Source: JAYVSZ01 sp043774925 (GTDB lineage: Bacteria > Pseudomonadota > Gammaproteobacteria > Burkholderiales > Methylophilaceae). Taken from it: a stretch of DNA of 50,846 nt. Of the stretch, positions 16,545 through 27,400 are shown one piece after another (within the stretch, counting starts at the first letter, position 1; each line of letters opens with the position of its first letter). The translations under genes were made by a program, and so were the position numbers. The notes beneath the pieces are model-generated. The model made no database searches. It was not told the DNA's origin and saw nothing but the letters and a program-made list of their open reading frames with translations. Location of the stretch: the NCBI GenBank assembly GCA_043774925.1, contig JAYVSZ010000020.1:1-50846 (forward strand), given 5' to 3'.

Positions 16545-17186
16545 TTAGCTACTAATCACACCAGCTCTAATGGCGTAGCGCACCATCTCAACTGGGCTAT
16601 TGATGCCAAGTTTTTGTTTAAGGCTGGTTTGATGGTTTGACACGGTTTTGCTGCTAATTTTAAGCGCTTGTGCAATGCTGTCACAATCACCACCTTCTGC
16701 CAGCAAGCGAAAAATCTCGAACTCGCGCGGCGAAAGTTGTTGCAAGGGTGTGGCTTGGCCTTCCAAATTATCTAAAGCTAAATTTTTCGCCAATGTGGTG
16801 TCGATATAGGTGCGCCCAGCCAAAATTGCTTCTAGCGCGCTCACCAACTCGTCAGCCAAGCTACTTTTGGGCAAATAACCTTTAGCGCCAGCTTTTAACG
16901 CCTGCGTAGCAAATACGCCACTCTCATACATGCTCAGCACCAAAATTTTTGCCGTCGGATAGCGCGCCACAATGCGACCAATCGCTTCCAACCCACCCAT
17001 GCCGCGCATCGTTAAATCCATCACCGTTAAATCGGGCAGATACTCGCCAAACAACTGGTACGCCTGCTCGCCGCTTTCAGCTTCGGCAATCACGCTAAAG
17101 CCAGCGCGCTGCTCCAGCAGGCGACGAATACCCGCGCGGACGACGGTGTGGTCATCGACCAGCATAATATTGATTTGATCTGTCAT
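16545..17186 (-). CDS. NarL/FixJ-type response regulator
   Basis: 213 residues: receiver domain (1-120) with DD at 11-12, phosphoacceptor D57 in LPDLTVMDLTMRGMGG, K in GYLPKSS; a linker; and a LuxR-type helix-turn-helix (about 148-213) with LSPREFEIFRLLAEG and SSKTVSNHQTSLKQKLG. The order and motifs resemble UhpA/NarL. The ATG is 1 nt after the stop of the cognate kinase gene. Its DNA targets are unknown; the TonB receptor just downstream is the obvious first candidate. Confidence 0.95.
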   Translation of the reverse strand: MTDQINIMLVDDHTVVRAGIRRLLEQRAGFSVIAEAESGEQAYQLFGEYLPDLTVMDLTMRGMGGLEAIGRIVARYPTAKILVLSMYESGVFATQALKAGAKGYLPKSSLADELVSALEAILAGRTYIDTTLAKNLALDNLEGQATPLQQLSPREFEIFRLLAEGGDCDSIAQALKISSKTVSNHQTSLKQKLGINSPVEMVRYAIRAGVISS

Positions 17187-17187
17187 T

Positions 17188-18534
17188 TTATCTCGACTCG
17201 ATACTTAACGGAAGCTGCGCAAGCACCGCTGTGCCAGTTGCCAAGCCAGAATTGATGGCGAATTTCCCGCCTAAACCTTCTACGCGCTCGCGCATGCCCA
17301 ATAGGCCGAATCCCGCACTAGCCAATGCCTCAAAGCCTTTGCCGTCGTCTGTCACTTGAATACTCAGTTGCTTACCTATCACCGCTAAATCAATCGACAC
17401 GTTTTTCGCATCCGCATGGCGCGTTACATTGGTTAAGCACTCTTGCACGAGGCGATAGACTGTCACGCGCAAGGCTTCGTTCATGCTGTCTGGCAACTCA
17501 CCTTCAATATTCAACTTGCACTGACAGTTTTCATTACGGATTTGCCACACTGCCACCAAGTCCTGCAGCGCCGCCGCCAATCCAAGTTCGTCCAACGCCC
17601 CAGGACGCAATCTTTGCAGCAATCCGCCCACCATTTCCATTAAATGTTTAGAAATCTGCGAAATGGCTGTCGCGCTTTCTTTCAGCTCTGGATACTTGGT
17701 TTTGGCCAATTGTAGCACCACGCTCGCATCGGCATGAATCGCCGTTAAGCTCTGCGCAAATTCGTCATGCAAATCGCGCGCGAGGGTTTTTCTCTCCGTT
17801 TCTTGCAGATTAATGAGCTGCTGCGACAGTTGATGATTACGCTGAATACTCTGCGCAAGCGTTTCCACCATGTGGTTGAATTTGTCGCCAATGCGCGCCA
17901 GCTCTGGCAATTTAAAAACTGGCAAGCGCGCATGCATATCGCCACCTTCCAACAAATTAAGCGTATGCAAAATGCGTGTTGTGGGCTCCAACGCCTTGCC
18001 CAGCGCCCAAAAAATCACCAAATTAATGGCAACAAAAAACAGCGCAAGTAACAACAGTAAATCCGTTATTTGCTTCCAAATTTCCGCGTATTCATAGGTG
18101 GGGTCGGGGGTAATAACAAGCTCACCTAACTGTTTATCTTGGTAGAGAATCTCGCGTTTTACAGCTACCCAGTGCGGCGAAAATGCATCTAGCGCGTGCT
18201 TAAACCAGCTGGGTGGCGCGTTTTCCTGCGCCACATCGCCATACTGCCGATTACTGTCAATGAGTTTGTGTTCGGCATCATAAAACTCAATACGCACATG
18301 GCGCATGTGCTTTAGACTTTGCAAACGTAATGACTTGCTGCTAGCAGAATTAAGCACCTTGCTCGAATTTTGCAGCACGCCGTTATCAAACAAATAAAGC
18401 GCAAGCTTCTCGGTGGATTCTACCTCTGCGCGTACGTTTTGCCGCGCATTAAGAATATTGAGTACCACGCCAGTGACAAAAACCAAGGTAAGCAGCATGG
18501 TAATAATGAGATTTAGACGCAGCTTTAAGCTCAT
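17188..18534 (-). CDS. NarX/UhpB-type sensor histidine kinase
   Basis: 448 residues. Two membrane helices (about 8-28 and 150-175) flank a periplasmic sensor of about 120 residues with no recognised domain. A HAMP-like region follows (about 175-230), then a HisKA_3 dimerisation domain with ERKTLARDLHDEFAQ (phosphoacceptor His near 255) and an HPK7-type ATPase with ECLTNVTRHADA, DDGKGF and GFGLLGMRERVEGLGG. The EFAQ following the His carries the residues HisKA_3 kinases use for phosphatase activity. Its start overlaps the tilS stop by 4 nt (ATGA), so its translation is tied to a housekeeping tRNA-modification gene. The signal sensed is not readable. Confidence 0.94.
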   Translation of the reverse strand: MSLKLRLNLIITMLLTLVFVTGVVLNILNARQNVRAEVESTEKLALYLFDNGVLQNSSKVLNSASSKSLRLQSLKHMRHVRIEFYDAEHKLIDSNRQYGDVAQENAPPSWFKHALDAFSPHWVAVKREILYQDKQLGELVITPDPTYEYAEIWKQITDLLLLLALFFVAINLVIFWALGKALEPTTRILHTLNLLEGGDMHARLPVFKLPELARIGDKFNHMVETLAQSIQRNHQLSQQLINLQETERKTLARDLHDEFAQSLTAIHADASVVLQLAKTKYPELKESATAISQISKHLMEMVGGLLQRLRPGALDELGLAAALQDLVAVWQIRNENCQCKLNIEGELPDSMNEALRVTVYRLVQECLTNVTRHADAKNVSIDLAVIGKQLSIQVTDDGKGFEALASAGFGLLGMRERVEGLGGKFAINSGLATGTAVLAQLPLSIESR

Positions 18535-19901
18535 GGCTCACTGCCTGCCCAAGTGATGACGCATCCCATTTCATTTGGTGCGGCTTGAAAATCGGTGGCA
18601 GCGCCAAGATTAGGAATATAAACCAAGGTTTCATCCATAAAAATAAGCGGTAATTGCTCGCGCTGCCAAGGCGGCATTTCAATAGATTGCAGCACATATT
18701 TTAGTGTGCGGCTGGGTCGGCCAAGCGCAGGTTTAAATCGCTCGCCACCATCGCGATTTTTGATACGCAACTTCGTGTTCGCTTGTAGCAAACCATCGCG
18801 CGCCAGCGCAAGGCCTTCACCCATTTTTTTGGTAAAAATCAAACTTGATTGATCGGGTAAAACAATGGCCTCTTCACCCTGCCACAGCAAATTAATTGGC
18901 AGCACTTTTGTACATGCAGAAACCAAATAAGCACTGCCCTGATAACGCCGTAGATATTGGCTCTCAGCCACTTTAATTTTGACGACTGCATCCGATTTTG
19001 CATGTAAAATTTGTTGTAAAATCTGCTGCAATTGCTGCGCGCTGGGCATGCCAATTTGATTTTGTGCTAGCCACCAGCGCATCAAATTGGCTTGGCGCGC
19101 TGTGCTCAAGTATTTAAATAAAGCTAAATTTATTTTTTGCGGCTGGTCAGCATTCCCAGCGTCCATTTTCGCCAATTCATCTAGCAACGCACCTGCTTCT
19201 GCCAAATTTTCTGCCGAGCGTGTTAAGGTTTGCGAAATCGCATGGTAACGCTTTTGCAAGACAGGTAACACATCATGTCGCATAAAGTTGCGGTCAAATT
19301 GTGTGTCGTCATTGCTTTCGTCTTCAACCCATTGCAGGCGATATTGCTTGGCGTACGCTTCTAAATTTGCGCGACTAATATTGAGCAAAGGCCTGAGCAG
19401 TTTTCGTTGCAAATCCATCTGCGACATGCCCGCTAAGCCCTTTACGCCAGCGCCACGTGCCAGTTGCAGCAACAAAGTTTCTGCTTGGTCATTCTGATGC
19501 TGTGCTAAACAAATAAAATCGGCTTGTGGCTCACTCAAGGCTTGGTAACGTGCGTTGCGCGCAGTAGACTCGATGCCAAGGCCACTTTTTTTATCAATTT
19601 GGATTTTTTTAAGTTGAAACGGAATATTGAGATTAGCACACGTTTGTTCACAAAAGTGCGCCCAGCCGTCCGCATTCGCGCTCAAGCCATGATGCACGTG
19701 CATTGCGCTGAGTTGAATAGGTAAGTCGGCACGCAATTTCGATAAAATATGCAGTAAAACAGTGGAATCTAAGCCGCCGCTAAACGCGACGAGCAGTTGC
19801 GGATTTGCAAGCTTTTGCGCCGCAAAAACTTCGGCTAAAACCTGCTGAACCTGAATTAAAATCGAATCGCGCTTATTTGCTGGCTTCTTTGAATTTGCCA
19901 T
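18531..19901 (-). CDS. tilS: tRNA(Ile)-lysidine synthase
   Basis: 456 residues. PP-loop SGGLDSTVLLHIL near residue 41 binds ATP; MHVHHGLS, CLAQHQNDQAETLLLQLARGAGVKGLAGM and RPLL are the family core. C-terminal domains include RFKPALGRPSRTLKYVLQSIEMPPWQREQLPLIF. TilS converts C34 of tRNA-Ile(CAU) to lysidine so that it reads AUA and is charged with isoleucine; it is normally essential. The ATG lies inside the 3' end of accA (29-nt overlap), with no other plausible start, so coupling to accA is likely. The dnaE-accA-tilS order fits betaproteobacteria as I know them. Confidence 0.96.
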   Translation of the reverse strand: MANSKKPANKRDSILIQVQQVLAEVFAAQKLANPQLLVAFSGGLDSTVLLHILSKLRADLPIQLSAMHVHHGLSANADGWAHFCEQTCANLNIPFQLKKIQIDKKSGLGIESTARNARYQALSEPQADFICLAQHQNDQAETLLLQLARGAGVKGLAGMSQMDLQRKLLRPLLNISRANLEAYAKQYRLQWVEDESNDDTQFDRNFMRHDVLPVLQKRYHAISQTLTRSAENLAEAGALLDELAKMDAGNADQPQKINLALFKYLSTARQANLMRWWLAQNQIGMPSAQQLQQILQQILHAKSDAVVKIKVAESQYLRRYQGSAYLVSACTKVLPINLLWQGEEAIVLPDQSSLIFTKKMGEGLALARDGLLQANTKLRIKNRDGGERFKPALGRPSRTLKYVLQSIEMPPWQREQLPLIFMDETLVYIPNLGAATDFQAAPNEMGCVITWAGSEP

Positions 19902-20865
19902 AACTCATCAAGCGCTCGTACCTTGTCGCCAAAAGCTTTTCTGTAGGTTTTTTCTGTAGCGATAATAAATTGGCTTTGAGTGTGTTGCGTAGCGATTCCA
20001 TGGTCGCTGCAGCATCACGGTGCGCGCCACCTAGCGGTTCTGGGACAATTTCGTCCACTAAGCCTAAAGCTTTTAATCGCACCGCGGTAATGGCCAGCGT
20101 TTCAGCGGCTTCTGGCGCTTTGCTGGCGCTTTTCCACAGAATGGATGCACAGCCTTCTGGCGAAATGACCGAGTAAGTGGAATATTGCAGCATGATTAGC
20201 TGATCGACCACACCCAATGCCAGCGCGCCTCCCGAGCCACCTTCGCCAATAATCACACCAATAATCGGCGTTTTTAGTTCGCTCATTGCATATAGGTTTC
20301 GCGCAATCGCTTCCGATTGCCCGCGTTCTTCCGCACCAATGCCAGGATATGCACCTGGCGTATCGATGAGTGTAATAATGGGTAAATGAAATTTCTCGGC
20401 AAGCTTGAACAGGCGCAAGGCTTTGCGATAGCCTTCTGGGCGCGGCATACCAAAGTTGCGGTATTGGCGTTCGCGCACGTCGCGGCCTTTTTGGTGGCCA
20501 ATCACCATCACTGGAATACCCTCTAAACGGCCAATGCCGCCGACAATCGCTGGGTCATCGGCAAATGCCCGATCGCCATGCAGCTCTTCAAAATCAGTAA
20601 ACAAATGTTCAATGTAATCAAGTGTATACGGACGCTGCGGATGGCGCGCCACTTGCGAAATCTGCCATGCAGTTAAATTTTGATACGTTTCTTCTAGCAG
20701 TTTTTTATTTTTTTTCTGTAGCTGGTCTAACTCTTTAGAAATATCCAAGGCATCATGCTCGTCGTGCGAAACCTGCAAGGCGTCGATGCGATTCTCAAGC
20801 TCGGCTATCGATTGCTCGAAATCCAGATAACTAATTTTTGCGTCTGAAGCTCTTCTAAAATTCAT
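19873..20865 (-). CDS. accA: Acetyl-CoA carboxylase carboxyltransferase subunit alpha
   Basis: 330 residues. Starts with LDFEQSIAELENRIDALQ after a 13-residue lead and carries the carboxyltransferase core: HPQRPYTLDYIEHLF, FEELHGDRAFADDPAIVGGIGRL, GHQKGRD, PRPEGYRKALRL, TLIDTPGAYPGIGAEERGQSEAIARNL, GEGGSGGALALGV, YSVISPEGCASILWK. It forms the alpha2beta2 carboxyltransferase with AccD, making malonyl-CoA for fatty acid synthesis. No alternative start codon is found near the usual N terminus, so the slightly longer start at ATG 20865 stands. It lies 31 nt downstream of dnaE and is probably in one operon with it. Confidence 0.97.
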   Translation of the reverse strand: MNFRRASDAKISYLDFEQSIAELENRIDALQVSHDEHDALDISKELDQLQKKNKKLLEETYQNLTAWQISQVARHPQRPYTLDYIEHLFTDFEELHGDRAFADDPAIVGGIGRLEGIPVMVIGHQKGRDVRERQYRNFGMPRPEGYRKALRLFKLAEKFHLPIITLIDTPGAYPGIGAEERGQSEAIARNLYAMSELKTPIIGVIIGEGGSGGALALGVVDQLIMLQYSTYSVISPEGCASILWKSASKAPEAAETLAITAVRLKALGLVDEIVPEPLGGAHRDAAATMESLRNTLKANLLSLQKKPTEKLLATRYERLMSYGKFKEASK

Positions 20866-20896
20866 AAAATCGATAATGCCTAATTGAGTGACTGCG

Positions 20897-23800
20897 TTAA
20901 TTATAAAGTATTTTTACGTTTTCTTTCGAAAGCCATGCTTGCAAGTGGTGGATTAAATCGTCTTGCAGCTCCACGCGCCACTGGTCGCCCAGCATCAGGC
21001 TAGCTTGGCCTTGCGTATTATGATATTCGATTTTGACTGGGCATAATTTTTTGTCGTCTGTTTTAGCGCAAAAAGGCTTCAAAATGGCCGTGAGTTTTCC
21101 CGCATCCGATTGGCCGTTGCAGGAAATTTTGAGCATGCTGGCATAGGCGCTGCGGGCGGAAGGCAAATCGAACAGTTTGCGCGCACTCACGCGAATACCG
21201 CCAGAAAACTCGTCGTTGCTGACACGGCCTTCTATCACCAAAAGTTGGTCTTCTTTAATCAAATGCGCGTGCTGATTCAATAGCTCGCTACCCACCACCA
21301 CATCCACGCGCGCTACGGCGTCATCGAGCGTCACAATCGCCATTTTGCCGCGCTGCGTCATGCGCACGCGAATGCCCATCACCACGCCTGCGATGAGCTT
21401 TGGTTGCTCTTGCGGCTTCAAATCTTCCAGCGTGCCGCGCACAAATTGTGCAATCTCTTCTTTGTGCGACAAATACGGATGTCCGCTAAAATAAAAGCCC
21501 AGCGCAGCCTTCTCTTCCAACAAAGTTTGGTCAGGCGACCAAGCGACAACTTTTGGCAATTCGTGCTGCGTAGCAGCGTTTTCGCCAAATAAACTGTTTT
21601 GCCCAGCGTGATTATTGCTATGCTCGGCCGCGGAAATTGCCATACTCACACCCGCCAGAAGCGCAGCACGATTGGGTTCCAGCTTATCAAAAGCACCTGC
21701 GCGAATCAGTGATTCAATCACGCGCCGATTCACTTTACGCAAATCCAAGCGGCTGCAAAAATTGAATAAATTAGTAAATCGACCCTCTTGCTCACGCGCT
21801 GCAAGCATTAATTCAATCGCCACAAAACCTGTACCTTTTACCGCGCCCAATCCATACAACATTTGTTTATTATTCAACGGCTTAAACTGGAATTCACTTT
21901 GATTAATATCGGGCGGCAGCACTTCAATTTGGTTCGGCGCGCAATCATCAAAAAAGATGTGCATGCTATCGGTATTATTCATGTCCGCCGACATGGTGGC
22001 GGCCAAAAATGCCGCAGGATAATGCGCTTTTAAATAGGCGGTTTGGTACGCGACTAATGCATAAGCCGCTGCGTGCGATTTATTGAAACCGTAGCCCGCA
22101 AATTTTTCAAGCAAATCGAACAACTCTTTGGCTTGACGCTCATTTAGGCCATTTTTCTGCGCACCCTCTGTGAAGGTGGCGCGTTGCGCGTCCATTTCCT
22201 CCACCTTCTTTTTACCCATGGCACGACGCAGCAAATCTGCGCCTCCCAGGCTATAGCCCGCCACCACTTGCGCGATTTGCATCACCTGTTCCTGATACAC
22301 TGCAATACCGTAAGTTTCTTTTAAAATGGCTTCCGTAGAAGGATGTGGATATTCGACGCGCTGCTGGCCGTGCTTGCGGCGACAATAATCGGGAATCAAA
22401 TCCATCGGGCCAGGCCGATACAGCGCCACCAACGCGATAATGTCCTCAAAACAATCTGGCTTGGCTTGCTTCAGCATGTCTTTCATGCCGCGCGATTCGA
22501 GCTGGAACACGGCCGTAGTATTCGATTTTTTTAACAGCGCAAACGTCGCTTTGTCGTCTAGCGGTAACATCTCTAGCACCAAGGCTGGAAGCCCATCCTG
22601 GGCGCGTTGCACATTAGTGTTTTTGATTGCTAAATCCAAAATTGTCAGCGTGCGCAACCCCAAAAAGTCGAACTTGACTAAGCCAACCGCTTCCACATCG
22701 TCTTTATCGAATTGGCTGACTAAACTTGCGCCATCTGGCTGACAGTAAATCGGTGAGAAATCCGAAATTTTGCCAGGCGCAATCAACACGCCGCCCGCAT
22801 GCATGCCTACGTTGCGGACTAGGCCTTCTAGGCGTAAAGCCAATTCCAAAAGCTGCGCGACTTCCTCTTCCTTCTCGCGGCGCTCTTGCAGTTGCGGCTC
22901 TTTTGCCAGCGCGCTTTCCAGCGTAATGCCAAGCTCCAAAGGAATGAGCTTGGCAATGCCATCGACAAAATTAAACGGTAAATCCAGCACACGGCCGACA
23001 TCGCGAATCACCGCTTTGGCGGCCATCGTACCAAAAGTGGCGATTTGTGAAACAGAATCTAGCCCGTATTTTTGTTTGACGTAGTCGATGACGCGATCGC
23101 GCCCTTCTTGACAAAAGTCGATGTCAAAGTCGGGCATGGAAACACGGTCTGGATTCAAAAAACGCTCGAACAGTAAGTTGTATTCTAGCGGGTCAAGGTC
23201 GGTAATGCCCAAGCTATACGCCACCAGCGAGCCCGCGCCAGAGCCGCGCCCTGGCCCGACTGGCACGCCATTATTTTTTGCCCAATTGATAAAGTCCGCC
23301 ACAATCAAAAAGTAACCCGCAAAACCCATTTGGTTGATTATTTTGCATTCGAAAGTCAGGCGATTTTCGTAAGCCTCGCGCTTGCTTTCGCGCTTTGCCT
23401 CGTCTGGATAAAGCACCGCCAAGCGGCCATTTAAGCCAATCTGCGATTGCTCAGTTAAGTATGCGTCCAAGCTTTCTTGGTTCGGCGTGGGGAAATCTGG
23501 CAAATAATTTTTGCCGAGCGTGAGTGATAAATTACAGCGTTTGGCAATTTGCACCGTGTTCGCAAGTGCTTCGGGAATATCGGCAAATAGCGCGGTCATT
23601 TGCGCTTGTGATTTGAAATATTGCGCTTCAGTAAAGTTTTTGGGACGGCGTGAATCCGCCAACATATAGCCTTCCGCAATACAAGTACGCGCTTCGTGTG
23701 CCTTAAAATCTTCTGGCAGAATAAATTGAATGGGATGCGTGGCAACCACGGGCAAATTGAGGCTGGTGGCCACATGCAAAGCATTTTGAATGAGTGCTTC

Positions 23801-24364
23801 TTGCTGCGCCACTTGCGCTGGGTTTGCAACGCGCTGCAGCTCAATATACATGCGGTTGGGGAACAAGGCTGACCATTCAGCCGCATGCTTGGAAGCCGCA
23901 TGGATATTACCTTGCAGGCATGCACTGCCAATGTCACTTTGCGCGCTTCCGGTGAGCAAAATCAAGCCTTCGGTGCCTGCCGCAAACCATTCCGGCTTTA
24001 GCTCAGCGCGTCCGCGGTATTGATTCTCGAGATAAGCGCGACTTAATAATTGGCACAGCAACAGGTAACCCGCATGGGATTGCACTAGCAGCAAAGCGCG
24101 ATGCGCTTGATCGCGCTTTTTTGTGTTTTCTAGCCACACATCACAGCCTACCAGTGGCTTAATACCTTGCTCGCGGGCTGCTTTATAAAACTTAATCGCG
24201 CCAAATAAATTGCTTAAATCGGTCAATGCCAGCGCTGGCATGGCATCTTGCTTGGCGGCGGCAACATAATCGCTAATCCGCACAATGCCATCCACAATCG
24301 AGTACTCGCTGTGACAGCGCAGGTGAATAAAGGATGGCATATTGGCGGATTCTTGCATGCGCAT
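20897..24364 (-). CDS. dnaE: DNA polymerase III subunit alpha
   Basis: 1155 residues, normal for DnaE. N-terminal PHP domain (FIHLRCHSEYSIVDGI, ALTDLSNLFG); palm with PVGPGRGSGAGSLVAYSLGI and the catalytic acidic pair in MPDFDIDFCQEGRDRVI; fingers with FQLESRGMKDMLKQAKPD, IALVALYRPGPMD, YGIAVYQEQVMQIAQ; then tandem HhH, OB-fold (VMGIRVRMTQRGKMAIVTLDD) and a C-terminal domain. It is the replicative polymerase core subunit. Start uncertain: ATG codons at 24364, 24358 and 24340 are all in frame and close together. The first has a weak GCGAG 6 nt upstream, while the last gives the most family-like N terminus. Confidence 0.98.
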   Translation of the reverse strand: MRMQESANMPSFIHLRCHSEYSIVDGIVRISDYVAAAKQDAMPALALTDLSNLFGAIKFYKAAREQGIKPLVGCDVWLENTKKRDQAHRALLLVQSHAGYLLLCQLLSRAYLENQYRGRAELKPEWFAAGTEGLILLTGSAQSDIGSACLQGNIHAASKHAAEWSALFPNRMYIELQRVANPAQVAQQEALIQNALHVATSLNLPVVATHPIQFILPEDFKAHEARTCIAEGYMLADSRRPKNFTEAQYFKSQAQMTALFADIPEALANTVQIAKRCNLSLTLGKNYLPDFPTPNQESLDAYLTEQSQIGLNGRLAVLYPDEAKRESKREAYENRLTFECKIINQMGFAGYFLIVADFINWAKNNGVPVGPGRGSGAGSLVAYSLGITDLDPLEYNLLFERFLNPDRVSMPDFDIDFCQEGRDRVIDYVKQKYGLDSVSQIATFGTMAAKAVIRDVGRVLDLPFNFVDGIAKLIPLELGITLESALAKEPQLQERREKEEEVAQLLELALRLEGLVRNVGMHAGGVLIAPGKISDFSPIYCQPDGASLVSQFDKDDVEAVGLVKFDFLGLRTLTILDLAIKNTNVQRAQDGLPALVLEMLPLDDKATFALLKKSNTTAVFQLESRGMKDMLKQAKPDCFEDIIALVALYRPGPMDLIPDYCRRKHGQQRVEYPHPSTEAILKETYGIAVYQEQVMQIAQVVAGYSLGGADLLRRAMGKKKVEEMDAQRATFTEGAQKNGLNERQAKELFDLLEKFAGYGFNKSHAAAYALVAYQTAYLKAHYPAAFLAATMSADMNNTDSMHIFFDDCAPNQIEVLPPDINQSEFQFKPLNNKQMLYGLGAVKGTGFVAIELMLAAREQEGRFTNLFNFCSRLDLRKVNRRVIESLIRAGAFDKLEPNRAALLAGVSMAISAAEHSNNHAGQNSLFGENAATQHELPKVVAWSPDQTLLEEKAALGFYFSGHPYLSHKEEIAQFVRGTLEDLKPQEQPKLIAGVVMGIRVRMTQRGKMAIVTLDDAVARVDVVVGSELLNQHAHLIKEDQLLVIEGRVSNDEFSGGIRVSARKLFDLPSARSAYASMLKISCNGQSDAGKLTAILKPFCAKTDDKKLCPVKIEYHNTQGQASLMLGDQWRVELQDDLIHHLQAWLSKENVKILYN

Positions 24365-24396
24365 ATTTTACTCGCAAATCTTAGCCTAAAAATAAA

Positions 24397-24434
24397 AAAA
24401 CCATGCTCAGCTACACTAAAGCCTGCATGGTTTT
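24397..24434 (-). terminator. Rho-independent terminator of the chpA operon
   Basis: A 10-bp stem AAAACCATGC / GCATGGTTTT encloses an 18-nt loop and, on the minus strand, is followed by a T tract. It lies about 40 nt after the chpA stop and before dnaE, so it ends the chemosensory operon. Confidence 0.88.
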
Positions 24435-24475
24435 GTTAAGTCTTTCTTTTAAAACTATTTTTAATTACTTTTAAA

Positions 24476-27400
24476 CTACTTTCTATTTTGGAGCAATTCT
24501 TTCATGCTTTCAATCAAATCATCATCCGAAACTGGCTTACCAAAGAAGGCGTTAACGCCGATTTCACGCGCCATGTTGCGGTGTTTGTCGGCCGTGCGCG
24601 AGCTAATCATAATCAGCGGCGTATCTTTGGTACGCGCGTCATCACGAATGTTGCGCGCGAGGCCGAAACCATCCATGCGCGGCATTTCAATATCGGTGAG
24701 AATAATATCTGGCGTGGTTTCTTGCAGCAGTTGCATCGCGTCCATGCCGTCTTTGGCGACCAAAACTTCGTAGCCTTCGCGCTCTAGCAAGCGGCCAAGC
24801 ACTTTGCGCATGGTGAGCGAATCATCTACCACCAAAGCGCGCACTTTTGCGACGACTTTTTCTGCGCGCTTAACTGATTTAACCGAGACATTGCCCGCGG
24901 ATAATATTTCGCGATTGGCGATTTGAACAGGGTTAATAATTAGCACGATACTACCATCGCCCGTCACTGTGGCGCCAACAATGCCAGGTACACGCGCCAG
25001 CTGCACGCCAATTGGCTTCATTACCACCTCTTGGTTGCCGATAACCTCGTCAATGTGTAGGGCAATGTTGTATGCGCCGCTACGTAACAACAGCAGCGAA
25101 GTGTAGGTGCCATCTTCCACCTGATGGTCATGATGATCCAATAGTTTAGCGAGATGGTGTAGCGGATATTTTGTGCCAGACCAGTTAATTTCACCAGCAG
25201 CGTAGGCGGCAATCAGCTCATTACGTTTGATTTTTTGCGCTTGCTCAATTAAGGCCACTGGCAAGGCGTAAATACTTGTGCCTGCACGCACCAGCAGCGC
25301 TTGTGCGACAGATTGCGTGACTGGCAAGAAGATATTAAATGCCGTGCCTTTGTTGTATTCGCTCGTTAAATCGACACGTCCGCCCAAGCCGCTAATGTCG
25401 TTGCGCACCACATCCAAACCAACGCCGCGACCTGAAATTTGCGAAACTTTATCGCTGGTAGAAAAGCCAGCCTCAAAAATAACTGAAAGCAAGGCTTGCT
25501 CTGTGACTTCCGCATCTTGGCTTAACAGTTTGTTTTTAATGGCGATTTCTTTTACTTTTTTCAGATTAACGCCAGCACCGTCATCACTAATGGTAAGGTG
25601 GATTTCATCATTTTGCGTGCGTACTTCTAGGCGAATCGTGCCCATTTCTGCCTTGCCGTGCATTTTGCGTTCACCTGGCAACTCAATCCCATGCGCTACT
25701 GCATTTCTTAATAAATGCTCTAGCGGCGCGCCAAGCTTGTCCAGCACACTACGGTCAACCTCTGTATCCTCACCTATAATCACTAAATCCACCGATTTTT
25801 TAAGCTCGCGTGCGGTTTGCCGCACAATGCGCTGCATGCGATCGGCAATTTGCTTAAACGGCAGCATGCGCACGCCCATTAAACCTTGTTGCAAATCGCG
25901 ATTCATGCGATTTTGCTGTTGTAACGCCGCTTCAGTGTGGTTTAAATTCGATAGCAAGCCATTTTGAATGGTGCCCACGTCGTTCACGCTTTCGGCAATC
26001 ATGCGGGTGAGTTCTTGTAAGCGCGTAAAACGGTCAAACTCTAGCGGGTCAAAGGTTTCGTTAGCTTCTTGCAAAATGCTCATGCGCGATTGCATTTGTG
26101 ATTCCGCTTCAATTTCCAGCTCGCGTAGATAACCACGCAAGCGCTGCAAACTTTCGGTTAAATCACTAGATGATTGCTTAAAACCAAGCAATTCGCGGTC
26201 CATGCGCGAGCGAATAATCGAAATCTCCCCCGCCTCATTAATCAGCCTATCCAGCGTATCGGCACGCATGCGTAAAAACTGCGCTTTGCGATCTTTAGCG
26301 CGGCCAGAAGGTTGCGGATCGTCGTTATTGGCAGCTTGCGTGGTTTCTTCTGGCGCCTCTTCTACAGATTTTTCGAAGTAGCCGCCGATTTTATCTAAAT
26401 CAACAAACATATTTTCAAAATCATCGGGCGTCGGCGCATGTTTAAGTGCGCGCACCACTTGCTCTTCAAAACCATGTGCAATATCGCCCAGCGCCAATTG
26501 GCCTGCCATACGCGCGCTGCCTTTTAGTGTGTGCAATGAGCGCTGAAGCGCCTCGGGATGTGATTTTGTTTTAGGATCTGAGCGCCAAGCACGTAACTCA
26601 GAGCCAATTTCTGGCAGAATTTCGTGCGCTTCGTCGATAAACATGGTGAGTAATTCTTGATCGACATCAGCACTTTCTGCATTAAACGTTCTGCTTTCCG
26701 TCACCAGTTTTAATTCAATATCAGCAACTTCAGAACCCGCAATATCAGTTTCGGCTATCTCTGCAGCCTCAGCCGCCATTTCCTGTTCTGCAAGCGACAT
26801 CGCATCAAAATCAACGTTGAGCGCTTTGTTTTGCCTTGCTTGCTCGGTCGCTTCTGTTAACACTTTAATGAGTGATTTTGCAGCGCGTGGATTTTTAAGC
26901 TCGGAGATTTTTTGCCACATACCTGCAATATTTTTTACTGAACTAGTATATAAATCCAGGTGTTGCGACGTCCAGCTGCTCGTGGTTTCATCTAACCAAT
27001 GTTCAACCGCGCGACAAAGTTCGCCCATGGGCGTGAATTCGGCCGCCAAGGCGTTGCTGGCCAAGGTATGCACAGCTTGACGCGCCGCCTTGGCGGGTTT
27101 TGACGCTTTACTTTCCGTGACTTTGGCGACATCTTGTTCCAAAATCGTCAGATTTTGCATACTTTCATTCATAAAAATATCGTAAAGCGCTTTACTTAAT
27201 TTGCGTGTACCGCCAATCAACACATGCTCTTCTGCTTTTTTGGCTGGCTTGGCTTCGGCTTTATGCTTAGCTTTACCTGCGACAGGGGAAGAAAGCGCTG
27301 CAACTTTTTCCAACCAATGCGCTTGAGCCACATACACTTGATCATCAGCGCGCAATTCCGCCGCCCAATGAGCAAATGCGCCAGTGATTTCTTCAATTTT

